Notes: a model not told the origin generated them from the sequence alone. A stretch of DNA of 64,000 nt from JBLNDJ01 sp050261515 (GCA_050261515.1 JBLNDJ010000032.1:28515-92514), one strand, 5' to 3'. Shown: positions 1 to 9,282, counted from the stretch's first letter. A program made the numbers and translations.

Positions 1-2
1 GT

Positions 3-65
3 TTCGCGCGCAAAGCCGGGGAGCAAGAAAAGCACGCCTCGGTCCTGCGCCGGTTGCTCGACTGA
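3..65 (+). CDS. C-terminal fragment of an unidentified protein (partial, 5' cut)
   Basis: An open frame enters from the left edge and stops at TGA 63-65. Its 20 residues end in a charged, helix-like tail (EKHASVLRRLLD) that reads like a natural protein end. Nothing can be said about function. The palindromic element at 76-120 begins just after the stop, which fits a real gene end. Too short to exclude chance. Confidence 0.3.
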   Translation, partial: FARKAGEQEKHASVLRRLLD

Positions 66-75
66 AACTCTTTCA

Positions 76-120
76 GTGGGGCAGGCCCCCGGCCTGCGGC
101 GGCCTCTCAGGCCGCCCCAC
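76..120. repeat. Composite palindromic intergenic element
   Basis: A 45-bp element framed by GTGG (76-79) and CCAC (117-120). It holds two perfect hairpins: GCAGGCC/GGCCTGC (81-87 with 91-97) and GGCGGCC/GGCCGCC (98-104 with 110-116). The whole can fold as a three-way junction. Related elements occur at 55177-55220 and 57525-57588. It lies between the 3' ends of two convergent genes. Confidence 0.7.
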
Positions 121-125
121 ATCGC

Positions 126-1058
126 TTACCGCAGCTTCATCGGAGCTCCGCCGGCGGCCTTGCTGCGCTGCGCGGCGTCCATGAACGCGAAGATCTCGAG
201 CGTCTCCTCGTTGGAGACCGGCGGCGTGCGCGTCTCAAAGAACTTCACGATCTCCCGCAGCAGGTTCTCGTATTCGCTCTTTGCCTTCGGATCGCTCTGA
301 AGCACTTCCTTCTCGCGGAACACCACCGCGCCCGCTTCGCCATACGGTCGCAGCGCCCGGATCGTCCCGATGCGTCCGCCCTTCCACCGTCCGGTGATCA
401 CGTCGGCGCCGGCGGTCGAGGTGCGGGTCACTTCCTCGCACCCCGTGCCCATCAGCGTGTAGAGCAGCTCGATCGGGTGAATCGCATACCACGACAAGTC
501 GAGTTGATGGTGCTCTTCGAGCGGCCCCGGCCCCCAGACCGTCGCGCCGAGGTTCGCGGGTGACTTCAGCGCCAGGGCCGTCTCGCCGAACCGGAAGCTC
601 GACGAGCTGAACCACGGCACGCCGGCCTCTTTCGCCAGGCGCGCGATCTCGCGGGCGTCTTCGAGCGAGGCGGCGAGCGGCTTGTCGATGAACAACGGCT
701 TGCGCGCGGCGATCACCTGCTTCGCCTGGGCCAGGTGCGTGCGTCCGTCCACGCTCTCGAGCAGGACGGCGTCCACCTTGCTGCACAGCGTAGGGATGTC
801 CGGCACGAACTCGATGTTCCACTTCGTCCGCAGCTCCTCGGCGAATTTTTCGACGCGGCCGATGCTCGATTCGATGTCGGGGCTGCCGCCTTTGTACGCG
901 GCGACCACGCGCGCGCCGGGGATGTGGCCGGGAGCCGAAGCGTCGTTGAACGCTTTCGTGAAGACCACCGCATGGGAAGTGTCGGTCCCGATGATGCCGA
1001 GGCGGATATCGGCGGCGAAGGCCGTCAGGCAGGTGAGCAGGAGAGCTGCGAATCGCAT
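126..1058 (-). CDS. Secreted Gfo/Idh/MocA-type oxidoreductase
   Basis: 310-residue protein with a signal peptide (MRFAALLLTCLTAFA) followed directly by a Rossmann-like strand and loop (IRLGIIGTDTSHA). The family's EKP motif appears as DKPLAAS near the middle. Members are NAD(P)-dependent oxidoreductases on sugars or cyclitols; the substrate here is unknown. The start at 1058 is preferred over one 18 codons upstream because GGAGGG lies about 5 bases before this ATG and the signal peptide begins there. Divergent from recG with about 32 bp between starts. The altered GxGxxG-like loop makes NAD binding uncertain. Confidence 0.8.
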   Translation of the reverse strand: MRFAALLLTCLTAFAADIRLGIIGTDTSHAVVFTKAFNDASAPGHIPGARVVAAYKGGSPDIESSIGRVEKFAEELRTKWNIEFVPDIPTLCSKVDAVLLESVDGRTHLAQAKQVIAARKPLFIDKPLAASLEDAREIARLAKEAGVPWFSSSSFRFGETALALKSPANLGATVWGPGPLEEHHQLDLSWYAIHPIELLYTLMGTGCEEVTRTSTAGADVITGRWKGGRIGTIRALRPYGEAGAVVFREKEVLQSDPKAKSEYENLLREIVKFFETRTPPVSNEETLEIFAFMDAAQRSKAAGGAPMKLR

Positions 1059-1090
1059 AACCCTCCAGAATAACCCGCTAAGATAGCGGT

Positions 1091-3196
1091 TTGCCGGAAT
1101 TGTCGCTCTCAACCCCGCTGATGTACGTGAAGGGCGTGGGCCCCGCGCGCGCGGCCGTGCTCGAAGGCAAGGGGCTGCGCACGGTCGAGGACCTGCTCGG
1201 ATACCCGCCCTTCCGCTACGAAGACCGCAGCAACGTCAAAACCATCGCGGAGCTCGCGCCCGGCGAGATGGCCACCGTGATCGCCGAGGTGAAAACGGCG
1301 CGGCTGGCGGGCTTCCGGCGCAAGAACCTGGGCCTGTTCGAGGCCACGTTCTCGGACGCCTCGGGAGCCACCGTGCTCGGCAAGTGGTTCCACGGAGGAT
1401 ACCTCGCGGGCGTCATCGAGCCCGGCCTGCGTGTGGCGCTCTACGGCAAGGTCGAGTTCGACACTTACGCGGGCGAGCTCTCGATGCTGCACCCGGAGTT
1501 CGAAATCCTGGGCGAGGAAGAGGAAGGCGAGGCCGGGCTGCACACCGGCCGCATCGTCCCGGTCTACGAGGCGGCGGGCAAGATCACGGCGCGCGTGTTC
1601 CGCACGCTCGTGCACCGCGCGCTCGAAACGCTTGCGCCTTTCGCGGACCCTCTGCCCGCGAGCCTGCTCCGCAGGCTGAAGCTGCCCGGCCTGTGGACGG
1701 CAATCCAGCACCTGCACTTCCCGCCGCCCGACGCGGACCTCCGGCTGCTGAACGCGTTCCGCTCGCCGGCGCAGTTCCGGCTGATTCTCGAGGAATTTTT
1801 CTGGCTCGAGTGCGGCCTCGCGCTCAAGCACAAGAGCGCGCGGACGCAACCGGGCATCGCCTTCAAGCTTACGGACCGCGTGCGCGAGCAGATCCGCCGC
1901 ATGCTGCCGTTCAAGCCTACCGGCGCGCAGAAGCGCGTGCTGGCCGGAATCGCGCAGGATATGGCCGCGCCAGCGCCGATGAACCGGCTGCTGCAAGGCG
2001 ACGTCGGCAGCGGGAAGACGCTCGTGGCGGCCGAAGCCGCGATCATCGCGGTTGAGAACGGCTACCAGGTGGCCGTGCTCGCGCCCACCGAGATCCTCGC
2101 CACGCAGCACTTCTTTTATTTCCGTAGTCTGTTCGCGAAGCTCGGCTACCAGGTGGCGCTCGTGACCGGCTCGACCCCGAAGTCGGAAAAGGCGCAGTTC
2201 AAGCGCGCGCTCGCGGCGGGGCTGATCCAGATTGCGGTCGGGACGCACGCGCTCATCGAGGAGGACGTCGAGTTCCGCAAGCTCGGCCTCGCCATCGTGG
2301 ACGAGCAGCACCGCTTCGGCGTCCTGCAACGCCTGCGGTTCATCGAGAAAGGTGTGCACCCGGACGTGCTCGTCATGACCGCGACCCCGATTCCGCGTAC
2401 GCTCGCGCTCACGCTCTACGGCGACCTCGACGTCTCGGTGATCGACGAGTTGCCGCCCGGCCGCCGGCCCATCGTCACCAGGCACGTGATGGAAGACCGC
2501 ATCGAGCAGGTCTGGAGCTTTCTCAAGAAGCAGGTGGAGGCGGGGCGGCAGGCCTACGTCGTTTACCCGGTCATCGAGGAATCCGAAACGCAGGCCATCA
2601 AGGCCGCCGAGAAGATGCACGAGCACCTCGCGAAGGAGGTCTTTCCGCAGTTCCGCGTGGGCCTGATGCACGGGCGGCTCACGCCGTCTGAGAAAGAAGC
2701 GGCCATGAACGGCTTCAAGTCGGGCGAGACTCAGATTCTGGTTTCGACCACCGTGATCGAGGTCGGAATCGACGTGCCGAACGCGACCGTCATGGTGATC
2801 GAGGAGGCCGAACGCTTCGGCCTCTCGCAACTGCACCAGCTTCGCGGGCGCGTCGGCCGCGGCGGCGAGCAGAGCTACTGCATCCTGGTGACGGGCAAGC
2901 TCGGCGACATCGGAAAGCAGCGCATCCGCACGATGGTGGATTCGAACGACGGCTTCTACATTGCCGAGATGGACCTGAAGCTGCGCGGCCCCGGCGAGTT
3001 TTTCGGGACGAAGCAGTCCGGCCTGCCGGCGCTGCGGATCGCGAACATCCTGCGCGACCAGGAAATCCTCGAGATCGCCCGGCGCGAAGCGGAGTCGCTG
3101 CTCGAGCGCCCCGAGCCGGACGAAGAACAGAAAGCGGCCCTCGCCTACCTGCGCGGACACTGGCAGAACAGGTACGGGCTGGTGCTGGTGGGCTAA
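1091..3196 (+). CDS. recG: ATP-dependent DNA helicase RecG
   Basis: Branch-migrating helicase that remodels stalled forks and Holliday junctions. 701 residues, the usual RecG size. N-terminal wedge region begins with YVKGVGPARA. Walker A GDVGSGKT lies near residue 303, the RecG-type DEQH box near 403, MTATPIPRT shortly after, and the helicase C-terminal motif VIEVGIDVPNATVMVIEEAE followed by QLRGRVGRG. The start is TTG at 1091, chosen because RecG proteins carry some residues before the KGVG helix; ATG at 1121 is the alternative. Overlaps rsmD by one base (TAATG), suggesting co-transcription. Confidence 0.96.
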   Translation: MPELSLSTPLMYVKGVGPARAAVLEGKGLRTVEDLLGYPPFRYEDRSNVKTIAELAPGEMATVIAEVKTARLAGFRRKNLGLFEATFSDASGATVLGKWFHGGYLAGVIEPGLRVALYGKVEFDTYAGELSMLHPEFEILGEEEEGEAGLHTGRIVPVYEAAGKITARVFRTLVHRALETLAPFADPLPASLLRRLKLPGLWTAIQHLHFPPPDADLRLLNAFRSPAQFRLILEEFFWLECGLALKHKSARTQPGIAFKLTDRVREQIRRMLPFKPTGAQKRVLAGIAQDMAAPAPMNRLLQGDVGSGKTLVAAEAAIIAVENGYQVAVLAPTEILATQHFFYFRSLFAKLGYQVALVTGSTPKSEKAQFKRALAAGLIQIAVGTHALIEEDVEFRKLGLAIVDEQHRFGVLQRLRFIEKGVHPDVLVMTATPIPRTLALTLYGDLDVSVIDELPPGRRPIVTRHVMEDRIEQVWSFLKKQVEAGRQAYVVYPVIEESETQAIKAAEKMHEHLAKEVFPQFRVGLMHGRLTPSEKEAAMNGFKSGETQILVSTTVIEVGIDVPNATVMVIEEAERFGLSQLHQLRGRVGRGGEQSYCILVTGKLGDIGKQRIRTMVDSNDGFYIAEMDLKLRGPGEFFGTKQSGLPALRIANILRDQEILEIARREAESLLERPEPDEEQKAALAYLRGHWQNRYGLVLVG

Positions 3197-3729
3197 TGCG
3201 AATCATTGCTGGAGAATTCCGAAGCCGGCGGTTGAAGACGCTGCCCGGCCTGGAAACCCGCCCCACACCGGACCGCCTGCGCGAATCCCTCTTTGACATC
3301 CTTGCGCCAGGCATCGAAGGAACGGTGTTCGTAGACGCCTACGCCGGCACGGGAGCAGTCGGCATTGAAGCGCTCAGCCGGGGAGCCCGCGAGGCCGTTT
3401 TCATCGAAAAGAACCGGGCCGCCGCCGGCGTCATCCGGCAGAACCTGGCGTCGCTGGGAGCCGAAACCCGCGCCCAGGTAATCACCGGCAAGACCGCGGT
3501 GGCGCTGGCGCGCCTGCGCGCCGACATCGTGTTCCTCGATCCGCCCTACCATCTCGAGAAAGAATACGAAGCCGCCCTCGCCGTGCTCGGCGAGGCCCCG
3601 CCCGCGCTCGCGATTGCGCAGCACACGGTGCGGCTCAAGCTCGCCGAAACCTACGGCCGCCTCCGCCGCACCCGCCAGGTGCGCCAGGGAGATAATGTAC
3701 TGAGTTTTTACGCGGAGGCGAAATCGTGA
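3196..3729 (+). CDS. rsmD: 16S rRNA (guanine-966-N2)-methyltransferase RsmD
   Basis: 177-residue SAM-dependent methyltransferase modifying G966 of 16S rRNA in the small subunit. It opens with MRIIAGEFRSRRL, typical of RsmD. The SAM-binding motif DAYAGTGAVGIEALSRGA is near residue 50 and the catalytic DPPY near residue 115. Start ATG overlaps the recG stop, and its own stop overlaps the GTG start of the next gene, so recG, rsmD and the SMP-30 gene look transcriptionally linked. Confidence 0.95.
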   Translation: MRIIAGEFRSRRLKTLPGLETRPTPDRLRESLFDILAPGIEGTVFVDAYAGTGAVGIEALSRGAREAVFIEKNRAAAGVIRQNLASLGAETRAQVITGKTAVALARLRADIVFLDPPYHLEKEYEAALAVLGEAPPALAIAQHTVRLKLAETYGRLRRTRQVRQGDNVLSFYAEAKS

Positions 3730-4577
3730 CAAGACTCGCCGTAGTTGCTTTGCTCGCGTGCGGCCTCGCGCCCGCGCAGGATTTCTCCAAAGTCTCGATC
3801 ACCAAGGTCGGCGGCAATTACCGTTTCACCGAGGGTCCGCTCTGGTCCGCCGGCGGCTACCTGCTCTTCAGCGACATACCCGCGTCGAAGATTTACAGGT
3901 TCAATCCCGGCAAGGGCATCGTCGTGTTCCGTGAAGAATCGAACCACGCCAACGGCAACGCGTTCGACTCGCGCGGGCGCCTCTACACCTGCGAAGCAGC
4001 CACGCGCCGCGTCGTCCGAACCGACAAGAACGGCAAGGTCGAAGTTCTCGCCGAAAAGTTCGAGGGCAAGCGGCTGAACGAGCCGAATGACATCGTGGTC
4101 CGCAAAGACGGCCACGTCTGGTTCACCGACCCCGCATACGGCTCCGGCGAAAAAACGCGCGAGCTCGATTTCTACGGCGTGTTCCACATCACGCCGAAGG
4201 GGGACATCGAGGCCATCGCCCGCCTGAAGACCCGTCCCAACGGCATCGCGCTCGCGCCCTCGGGCAAGATCCTCTACGTGGACAACTCCGACGAGCGCAA
4301 CGTCCGCGCGTACGATATCGACCGCAACGGCAAGGCCTCGAACGAGCGCGTGCTCATTCCGGACGTCGGAGGCGGGCCCGACGGCATGAAGGTGGACGAG
4401 AGGGGCAACCTCTACGTGGCTGCGCAGAGCATCTACGTGTTCTCGCCCGAGGGCAAGCAGCTCGCGAAAATCGAGATCCCGGAACCCGCTTCGAACTGCG
4501 CCTTCGGCGACGAGGACGGGCAATCGCTCTACGTGACCGCGCGGACCTCGGTGTACCGGGTGAGGCTGTCCCAGTAA
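3726..4577 (+). CDS. Secreted SMP-30/gluconolactonase-like beta-propeller protein
   Basis: 283 residues with a signal peptide (VVALLACGLAPAQ) and a six-bladed propeller of the SMP-30/gluconolactonase/LRE type. The family metal-binding residues are visible in order: Glu in TEGPLW, Asn in LNEPNDIVV, Asn in RPNGIAL and Asp in YVDNSDE. Members hydrolyse sugar lactones using a divalent metal. GTG start overlaps the rsmD stop (GTGA). Export suggests a periplasmic sugar-lactone role, which is inference. Confidence 0.85.
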   Translation: MTRLAVVALLACGLAPAQDFSKVSITKVGGNYRFTEGPLWSAGGYLLFSDIPASKIYRFNPGKGIVVFREESNHANGNAFDSRGRLYTCEAATRRVVRTDKNGKVEVLAEKFEGKRLNEPNDIVVRKDGHVWFTDPAYGSGEKTRELDFYGVFHITPKGDIEAIARLKTRPNGIALAPSGKILYVDNSDERNVRAYDIDRNGKASNERVLIPDVGGGPDGMKVDERGNLYVAAQSIYVFSPEGKQLAKIEIPEPASNCAFGDEDGQSLYVTARTSVYRVRLSQ

Positions 4578-4702
4578 AGCTGCCCCGCACAGCCCGAGTA
4601 AGGCGATGAACGCCGATACTGCCTCGCGGCATTAAAATCGTTTCTGGCTCGATGGTTCGCGGCCGGCCGCGTCAAGGTCGCCGATGGCTGTAACCTGAAC
4701 GT

Positions 4703-5128
4703 GTGAGCGACAGCCGGCGCTATCCGGAGCGGCCGATTCTCGGAGTGGGCGCGATCATCGAGCAGCGCGGGTCCGTGCTGCTGGTCGAGCGCGGCAACGA
4801 GCCGCTCAAGGGCGTCTGGTCGCTGCCGGGCGGCGTGGTCGAAACCGGCGAGCTTCTCAAAGATGCGGTGCGCCGCGAAGTGCGCGAGGAAACCGGGCTC
4901 GAGGTCGATCCCGTCTCCATCGCCGAAATCTTCGAGCGCATCATGCCCGGCCAGGACGGGCGGACCGAGTATCACTACGTGCTGATCGACTACATTTGCC
5001 GGGTGACCGGCGGGAGCCTCAGCCCCGCCAGCGATGCCGCGCGCGCCGAGTGGGTGCCGCGCGCCGAGCTCGCGTCCTACCGCATCACCGAAGGCACCCT
5101 CGCGGTGATCGAGAAGGCTCTCGGATGA
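4703..5128 (+). CDS. Nudix hydrolase
   Basis: 141 residues with a complete Nudix box near residues 43-65: G-x5-E-x7-REVREETGLE. These enzymes cleave nucleoside diphosphates linked to another moiety. The opening RYPERPILGVGAIIEQRG and the spacing resemble ADP-ribose or general Nudix pyrophosphatases; the substrate is not settled. GTG start at 4703. Its TGA stop overlaps the mutS2 start (ATGA), so the two are probably co-translated. The 125 bp upstream (4578-4702) hold a GCGGCCGGCCGC palindrome and no gene. Confidence 0.9.
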   Translation: MSDSRRYPERPILGVGAIIEQRGSVLLVERGNEPLKGVWSLPGGVVETGELLKDAVRREVREETGLEVDPVSIAEIFERIMPGQDGRTEYHYVLIDYICRVTGGSLSPASDAARAEWVPRAELASYRITEGTLAVIEKALG

Positions 5129-7548
5129 ACACAAGTTCGCAACTGCTCGAATTCGATCGCTTGCGGGAACTGCTCGGCCGGTACGTGGCGAGCGCCGCGG
5201 GCCGCCAAGAGCTGGCCCGCGTCGAGCCGCTCGACGACCGCGCGGCCGCCGAGCGCGCGCTCGCTGACGTGGCCGAAGCGATCGAATATCTCCGTGCCGC
5301 GGCGCGTCCTCAAGCCGCGGCGCGCGGAGCGGCCGTGCGGCTGCGCTTCGGCTCGCTGCCCGATGCCGGCGCCTCCATCGCCAAGCTCAAGATCGAAGGC
5401 GCGTCGCTCGAAGCGCTGGAGATTCTCGCGCTCACCGAACTGCTCGACCGGGCCAGCGATATACGCTCGGTCCTGCTTGCCGTGGTGGACCGCTTCCCCA
5501 AGCTCGGCGCGCGCGGCGCCGCGATGGGCGAGTTCCGCTCGCTGCTGAAAGACCTCGCGGGGAAGCTCCTGCCCGACGGCACCGTCGCCGATCACGCCAG
5601 TGTCCTGCTCGGCCGCCTCAGGCGCGACATCGAAAAACAGAGGGGCGCCATTCAGGATTCGCTCGAGCGCTTCGTCCGCAACCACCGCGAAGAAGGCGTG
5701 ATGCAGGAGGATTACGTCACCATCCGCAACGACCGCTTCGTTGTGCCGATCGTCTCCGGCCAGCGGCGCAAGATCGACGGCGTGATTCACGGCGCGAGCG
5801 GCACGGGCCAGACCCTGTTCGTCGAGCCTCTCGAAACCATCGAGTTGAACAACGACCTCGTGCGCCTCACCGAGGACGAGCTGCGCGAAGTGCACCGCAT
5901 TCTGCTCGAATTCACCGCGCGCCTGCGGGGCTACGCCGAACCGATCGGCCGCACGGTCGCGATTCTCGCCGAACTCGAAGTGCTGTTCGCCAAAGCGCAG
6001 TTCGCTCTCGATTTCGGCGGCAACATTCCGCGGTTCAGCGCGCCCGGCGCGCGGCGGCTCGCGCTGCGCGATGCGCGCCACCCGCTCCTCGAAGACGTCC
6101 TCAGGCGCAAGAAGCGCGAAATCATCCCCGTTTCGCTCGTGCTCGAAGGCGACACGCGCACGCTGCTCATCAGCGGCCCGAACAGCGGCGGCAAAACCGT
6201 CACGCTGAAGACCATCGGCCTGCTGGCGCTGATGGCGCAGGCGGGCCTCCCAGTGCCGGCCGCCGAGGCCGAGTTCCCGTTTTTCGACGGCGTGCTCGCC
6301 GACATCGGCGACCAGCAGTCCATCCAGGAAAGCCTGAGCACGTTCTCGGCGCACATGACGCGCGTGCGCCAGATTCTCGAAGAAGCCACGCCGGATTCGC
6401 TCGTGCTCCTCGATGAGCTGGGCCGCGCTACCGACCCGGAAGAAGGCGGCGCGCTCGGTGTCGCCATTCTCGACCGCTGCCGCACGCTCGGCGCGTTCAC
6501 CGTCGCTTCAACGCACCTGCTCGCGCTCAAGATCTACGGCGGCAACACGGCCGGTGTGCTGAACGGTTCCGTGGGCTTCGACGAGGAAACGCTCGAGCCC
6601 ACCTACGTGCTGCGGCTCGGCGCTCCTGGAAAATCGGCCGGGCTCGACATAGCGCGCCGCATCGGCCTGCCCGCGGCGATTCTCGACCGCGCCCATGGCG
6701 CGCTCGGCACGCGCGAGCTCGACATCGCGCGGTTTCTCGCCGAGCTCGACCGCCAGCTCAAGGAAACCTCCGAGCTGCGGAGCGGCCTCGAAGAGGACCG
6801 GCGCCGCCTCGCCGCGCGCGAGAAGTCGCTTGCCGAGGAGTGGACCAGGCGCGAGGCGGCCAAGATCAAAGAACTGGAGCGGCAGGCCGAGCTTGTGCTC
6901 GACCGCTTCGAGTCGCAGGCGCAGGAAGCGATCGGCAAGATCGCGGCGGCGGGCGGCGAAAAGCGCGCCGCCTCGCAGGCGCAGCGCAGCATCGCCAAGG
7001 TCAAGCGCGAGCTGCGCGAGGAGATCGAGACCACGGTGCTCTCGGCGCAGTCCGACGCGCGCGCCGGAGCGATCGCGCCGCTGAAGATTACCGAGGGCGT
7101 GCGCGTCCGCCTGCGCAACGTGCGCGAGCCGGCGCGCGTGCGGCGCCTCGTCGGGGACGACCGCATCGAGGTCGAGGCCGGCTTCATGAAAATGCAGGTT
7201 TCGCGCGATGAAGTGCTCGAAGTGCTGCCGGGGCCGGGCGAGGCAGGAGGGAAGCTGCCGCAGAACGTCACGTTCCGTCCCGCGGGGCCCGACGCCTACG
7301 TGAGCGTGCGCGAGATCAACGTCATCGGCAAGCACGCCGAGCAGGCGCGGGATGAAGTCGATAAATTTCTCGACAGCGCGCTGCTGGCCGGGGTGAGCCG
7401 TGTCCGTATCGTGCACGGACACGGCATGGGTATCTTGCGGCGCACGATCGCCGAGCTGCTCGGCGCCAACCCGAACGTGGAAAAGTTCTACGCCGCCTCG
7501 CAAAACGAGGGCGGCGCCGGCGCAACCATCGTCGAGCTGAAGGATTAG
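5125..7548 (+). CDS. mutS2: MutS2 protein with C-terminal Smr domain
   Basis: 807 residues. MutS2 proteins act on branched DNA and in anti-recombination or, in Bacillus, on collided ribosomes. N-terminal core and lever, then the ATPase with Walker A SGPNSGGKTVTLKT near residue 351, Walker B LVLLDELGRATDPEEGG and the STHLLALK switch. A charged coiled coil follows (about 530-640), then a C-terminal Smr domain (about 725-807) containing VHGHGMGILRRTIAELL. The Smr LDLRG motif is replaced by INVIGK near residue 731. ATG at 5125 overlaps the Nudix stop. Confidence 0.95.
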   Translation: MNTSSQLLEFDRLRELLGRYVASAAGRQELARVEPLDDRAAAERALADVAEAIEYLRAAARPQAAARGAAVRLRFGSLPDAGASIAKLKIEGASLEALEILALTELLDRASDIRSVLLAVVDRFPKLGARGAAMGEFRSLLKDLAGKLLPDGTVADHASVLLGRLRRDIEKQRGAIQDSLERFVRNHREEGVMQEDYVTIRNDRFVVPIVSGQRRKIDGVIHGASGTGQTLFVEPLETIELNNDLVRLTEDELREVHRILLEFTARLRGYAEPIGRTVAILAELEVLFAKAQFALDFGGNIPRFSAPGARRLALRDARHPLLEDVLRRKKREIIPVSLVLEGDTRTLLISGPNSGGKTVTLKTIGLLALMAQAGLPVPAAEAEFPFFDGVLADIGDQQSIQESLSTFSAHMTRVRQILEEATPDSLVLLDELGRATDPEEGGALGVAILDRCRTLGAFTVASTHLLALKIYGGNTAGVLNGSVGFDEETLEPTYVLRLGAPGKSAGLDIARRIGLPAAILDRAHGALGTRELDIARFLAELDRQLKETSELRSGLEEDRRRLAAREKSLAEEWTRREAAKIKELERQAELVLDRFESQAQEAIGKIAAAGGEKRAASQAQRSIAKVKRELREEIETTVLSAQSDARAGAIAPLKITEGVRVRLRNVREPARVRRLVGDDRIEVEAGFMKMQVSRDEVLEVLPGPGEAGGKLPQNVTFRPAGPDAYVSVREINVIGKHAEQARDEVDKFLDSALLAGVSRVRIVHGHGMGILRRTIAELLGANPNVEKFYAASQNEGGAGATIVELKD

Positions 7549-7551
7549 CGG

Positions 7552-8367
7552 CTACTTCGCAGGCCGGGGCCGCGGCGTCGCGTCGCCGGGGATCACGCCC
7601 ATCGCCCACTTTACCTGGTCGATCCACATCTTCTGGATGTCCGGCCGGTCCCAAACCTCCTCGGGGTGGCCCAGGCCGTTGTAAAGCACGCGCCCCTTGC
7701 CGTAGTTGTGCGCCCAGATTACCGCGAAGTCTTTATCGGTGCGGTTCACGCCCTTCTTCGTCAGGTCCACCGTGTTCTCGTCGAGCCGCAGCAGCACGCG
7801 GGATTTCTCGCGCGAGAAATTGCGCGCCTGGTAGATCTCGTCTTTCATCACGAAAGTCTTCGGCAGGTACTTCATTCCGGGAAACGCCGGATCCTCCACG
7901 ATCAGGTGCGCGTCGAACGTGTTCCACGGGTGGCCGTCGAAGTAGCCGCCTACCATGTCGCCATACTCGGGCCACTTGTAGAACGTGTCGTTGCCGCTGT
8001 GGATGGCGATGAAGCCCTTGCCGTCGTCGCGGACGAACGAGAGCAGGTCGGCCTTCTGCGACTCGTCCATGTCGAGCTCGCCGGTGGTGTAGAAGGCCAC
8101 GGCGTCGAAGAAGTCGAGGTTCTTGCCGTTGGCTTCGAGCTTCTTCTTCGTGATGCACTGCGTGTCGGTCTTGATGTAGGTCTCCCACAGCCCGTTTTCG
8201 TGGCCGAGCTTCCAAAGCGTGGCGGCGGCGTTCGAGGTGGAATCGTGCTGCCAGCCCTTGGTGGCGCCGATGAACAACAGCCGCTTGGGCTTGGCCTGCT
8301 GGGCGAAGAGCGAGCCGGCCGCGGCGAGCGCGAGCGCGGCGAAGATGAATGGGCGAACGAGTTTCAT
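7552..8367 (-). CDS. Secreted ThuA-like domain protein
   Basis: 271 residues. Signal peptide (AALALAAAGSLFA, cleaved near QQ) followed by a ThuA-like glutamine-amidotransferase-fold domain: RLLFIGATKGWQHDS, then DAVAFYTTGEL, and GKGFIAIHSGNDTFYKWPEY. The family is tied to trehalose or other sugar use and lacks the classic glutaminase Cys. The start at 8367 is chosen because the signal peptide starts there and CGGAGG lies about 6 bases upstream. It meets mutS2 tail to tail with 3 bp between stops. Confidence 0.85.
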   Translation of the reverse strand: MKLVRPFIFAALALAAAGSLFAQQAKPKRLLFIGATKGWQHDSTSNAAATLWKLGHENGLWETYIKTDTQCITKKKLEANGKNLDFFDAVAFYTTGELDMDESQKADLLSFVRDDGKGFIAIHSGNDTFYKWPEYGDMVGGYFDGHPWNTFDAHLIVEDPAFPGMKYLPKTFVMKDEIYQARNFSREKSRVLLRLDENTVDLTKKGVNRTDKDFAVIWAHNYGKGRVLYNGLGHPEEVWDRPDIQKMWIDQVKWAMGVIPGDATPRPRPAK

Positions 8368-8427
8368 AGGAGGCCTCCGAGCCGTCATCTTCTCACCGGC
8401 GGGAGGTGGCTGCAAGCGGCGGTCAGG

Positions 8428-9252
8428 TCAGGAAACCTTCTGTACGCGGCGCAAGGTGTAGATCTCCGGGTGCACGGTCGAATTTTTCAGGCGCTTCCAG
8501 TCGTCGCTGACCTGAATGAGCTTGCCGCTGACGTGGTTCGACTCCTCGGAAGCGAGGAACAGCGCGAGCTGGATCTGCTTGTCCGGCGGCACGCCTCCGG
8601 TGACGCGAATCTCGAGCGCCTCGCGTTCCGCCCTCCACCCGGCGCGGTCGCCCGCGTTCAGGATCTGGTCGGTCATATGCGTGTACGTGCCGCCGGGCGC
8701 GATGCAGTTGACCTGGACGTTGTCGTCGCGCACCTCGTCGGCGAGCGTTTCGGCCAGGCGCACCACCGCCGCCTTCGAAGCCGCGTAGGGAGAAAAATTC
8801 GGGCGCGCCGCCGCGGCGCCCTCGCCCGCGAGCAGGATGATCTTTCCCGAGCGCCGCTCGATCATCTGCGGCAGCACGGCGCGGCAGGAATTCATGACGC
8901 CGATCAGGTTCGTCTCGATGGTCTCGGCCCAGGCCTTGGGATGGCACTCGGCGAGCGGGCCGATGGGCCCCTGGATCGCCGCGGCAGCGATGAGCGCGTA
9001 AATGCCGCCGAAGTGCGCGCGCATGCAGTCGGCCGCCCCGCACATCTGCTCGAAATCGCGGACGTCGGCGCGCATCGAAAGCGCGACGCCGCCGGCGTGT
9101 TCGATTTCAAGATGGGCCAGATCCAGCTCCGCCTTGCTGCGGGCCAGCAGGCCCACGCGCGCGCCGGCCTGCGCGAACCCGAGCGCGAGCCGCTTGCCGA
9201 TGCCGCGCCCGGCGCCCGTGATCAGGACTGCCTTATCCTTCAGGGTTGTCAA
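8428..9252 (-). CDS. SDR-family oxidoreductase lacking the canonical catalytic Ser
   Basis: 274-residue short-chain dehydrogenase/reductase. The N-terminal cofactor motif TGAGRGIG is intact and the active-site YAASKAA (Tyr-x3-Lys) is present. The Ser expected 13 residues before that Tyr is Gly (KIILLAGEGAAAARP region). Related SDRs with a Gly-rich SGGGA-type segment exist, so this may be a subfamily trait. Start is TTG at 9252 with GGGGGAA upstream. Substrate unknown. The ThuA gene is the next gene downstream, about 60 bp away. Confidence 0.85.
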   Translation of the reverse strand: MTTLKDKAVLITGAGRGIGKRLALGFAQAGARVGLLARSKAELDLAHLEIEHAGGVALSMRADVRDFEQMCGAADCMRAHFGGIYALIAAAAIQGPIGPLAECHPKAWAETIETNLIGVMNSCRAVLPQMIERRSGKIILLAGEGAAAARPNFSPYAASKAAVVRLAETLADEVRDDNVQVNCIAPGGTYTHMTDQILNAGDRAGWRAEREALEIRVTGGVPPDKQIQLALFLASEESNHVSGKLIQVSDDWKRLKNSTVHPEIYTLRRVQKVS

Positions 9253-9282
9253 GGCTACGTTCCCCCAAAGGTGAGGTTAGTA

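Noticed and set aside
1109..3160. 683-codon open frame opposite recG
   Set aside because: Antisense shadow of a clear RecG gene; composition is Arg/His/Asp-rich as expected from GC-biased reverse reading, with no motifs.
4659..4670. GCGGCCGGCCGC palindrome upstream of the Nudix gene
   Set aside because: Such strings are expected by chance at this GC content and nothing else supports a binding site.
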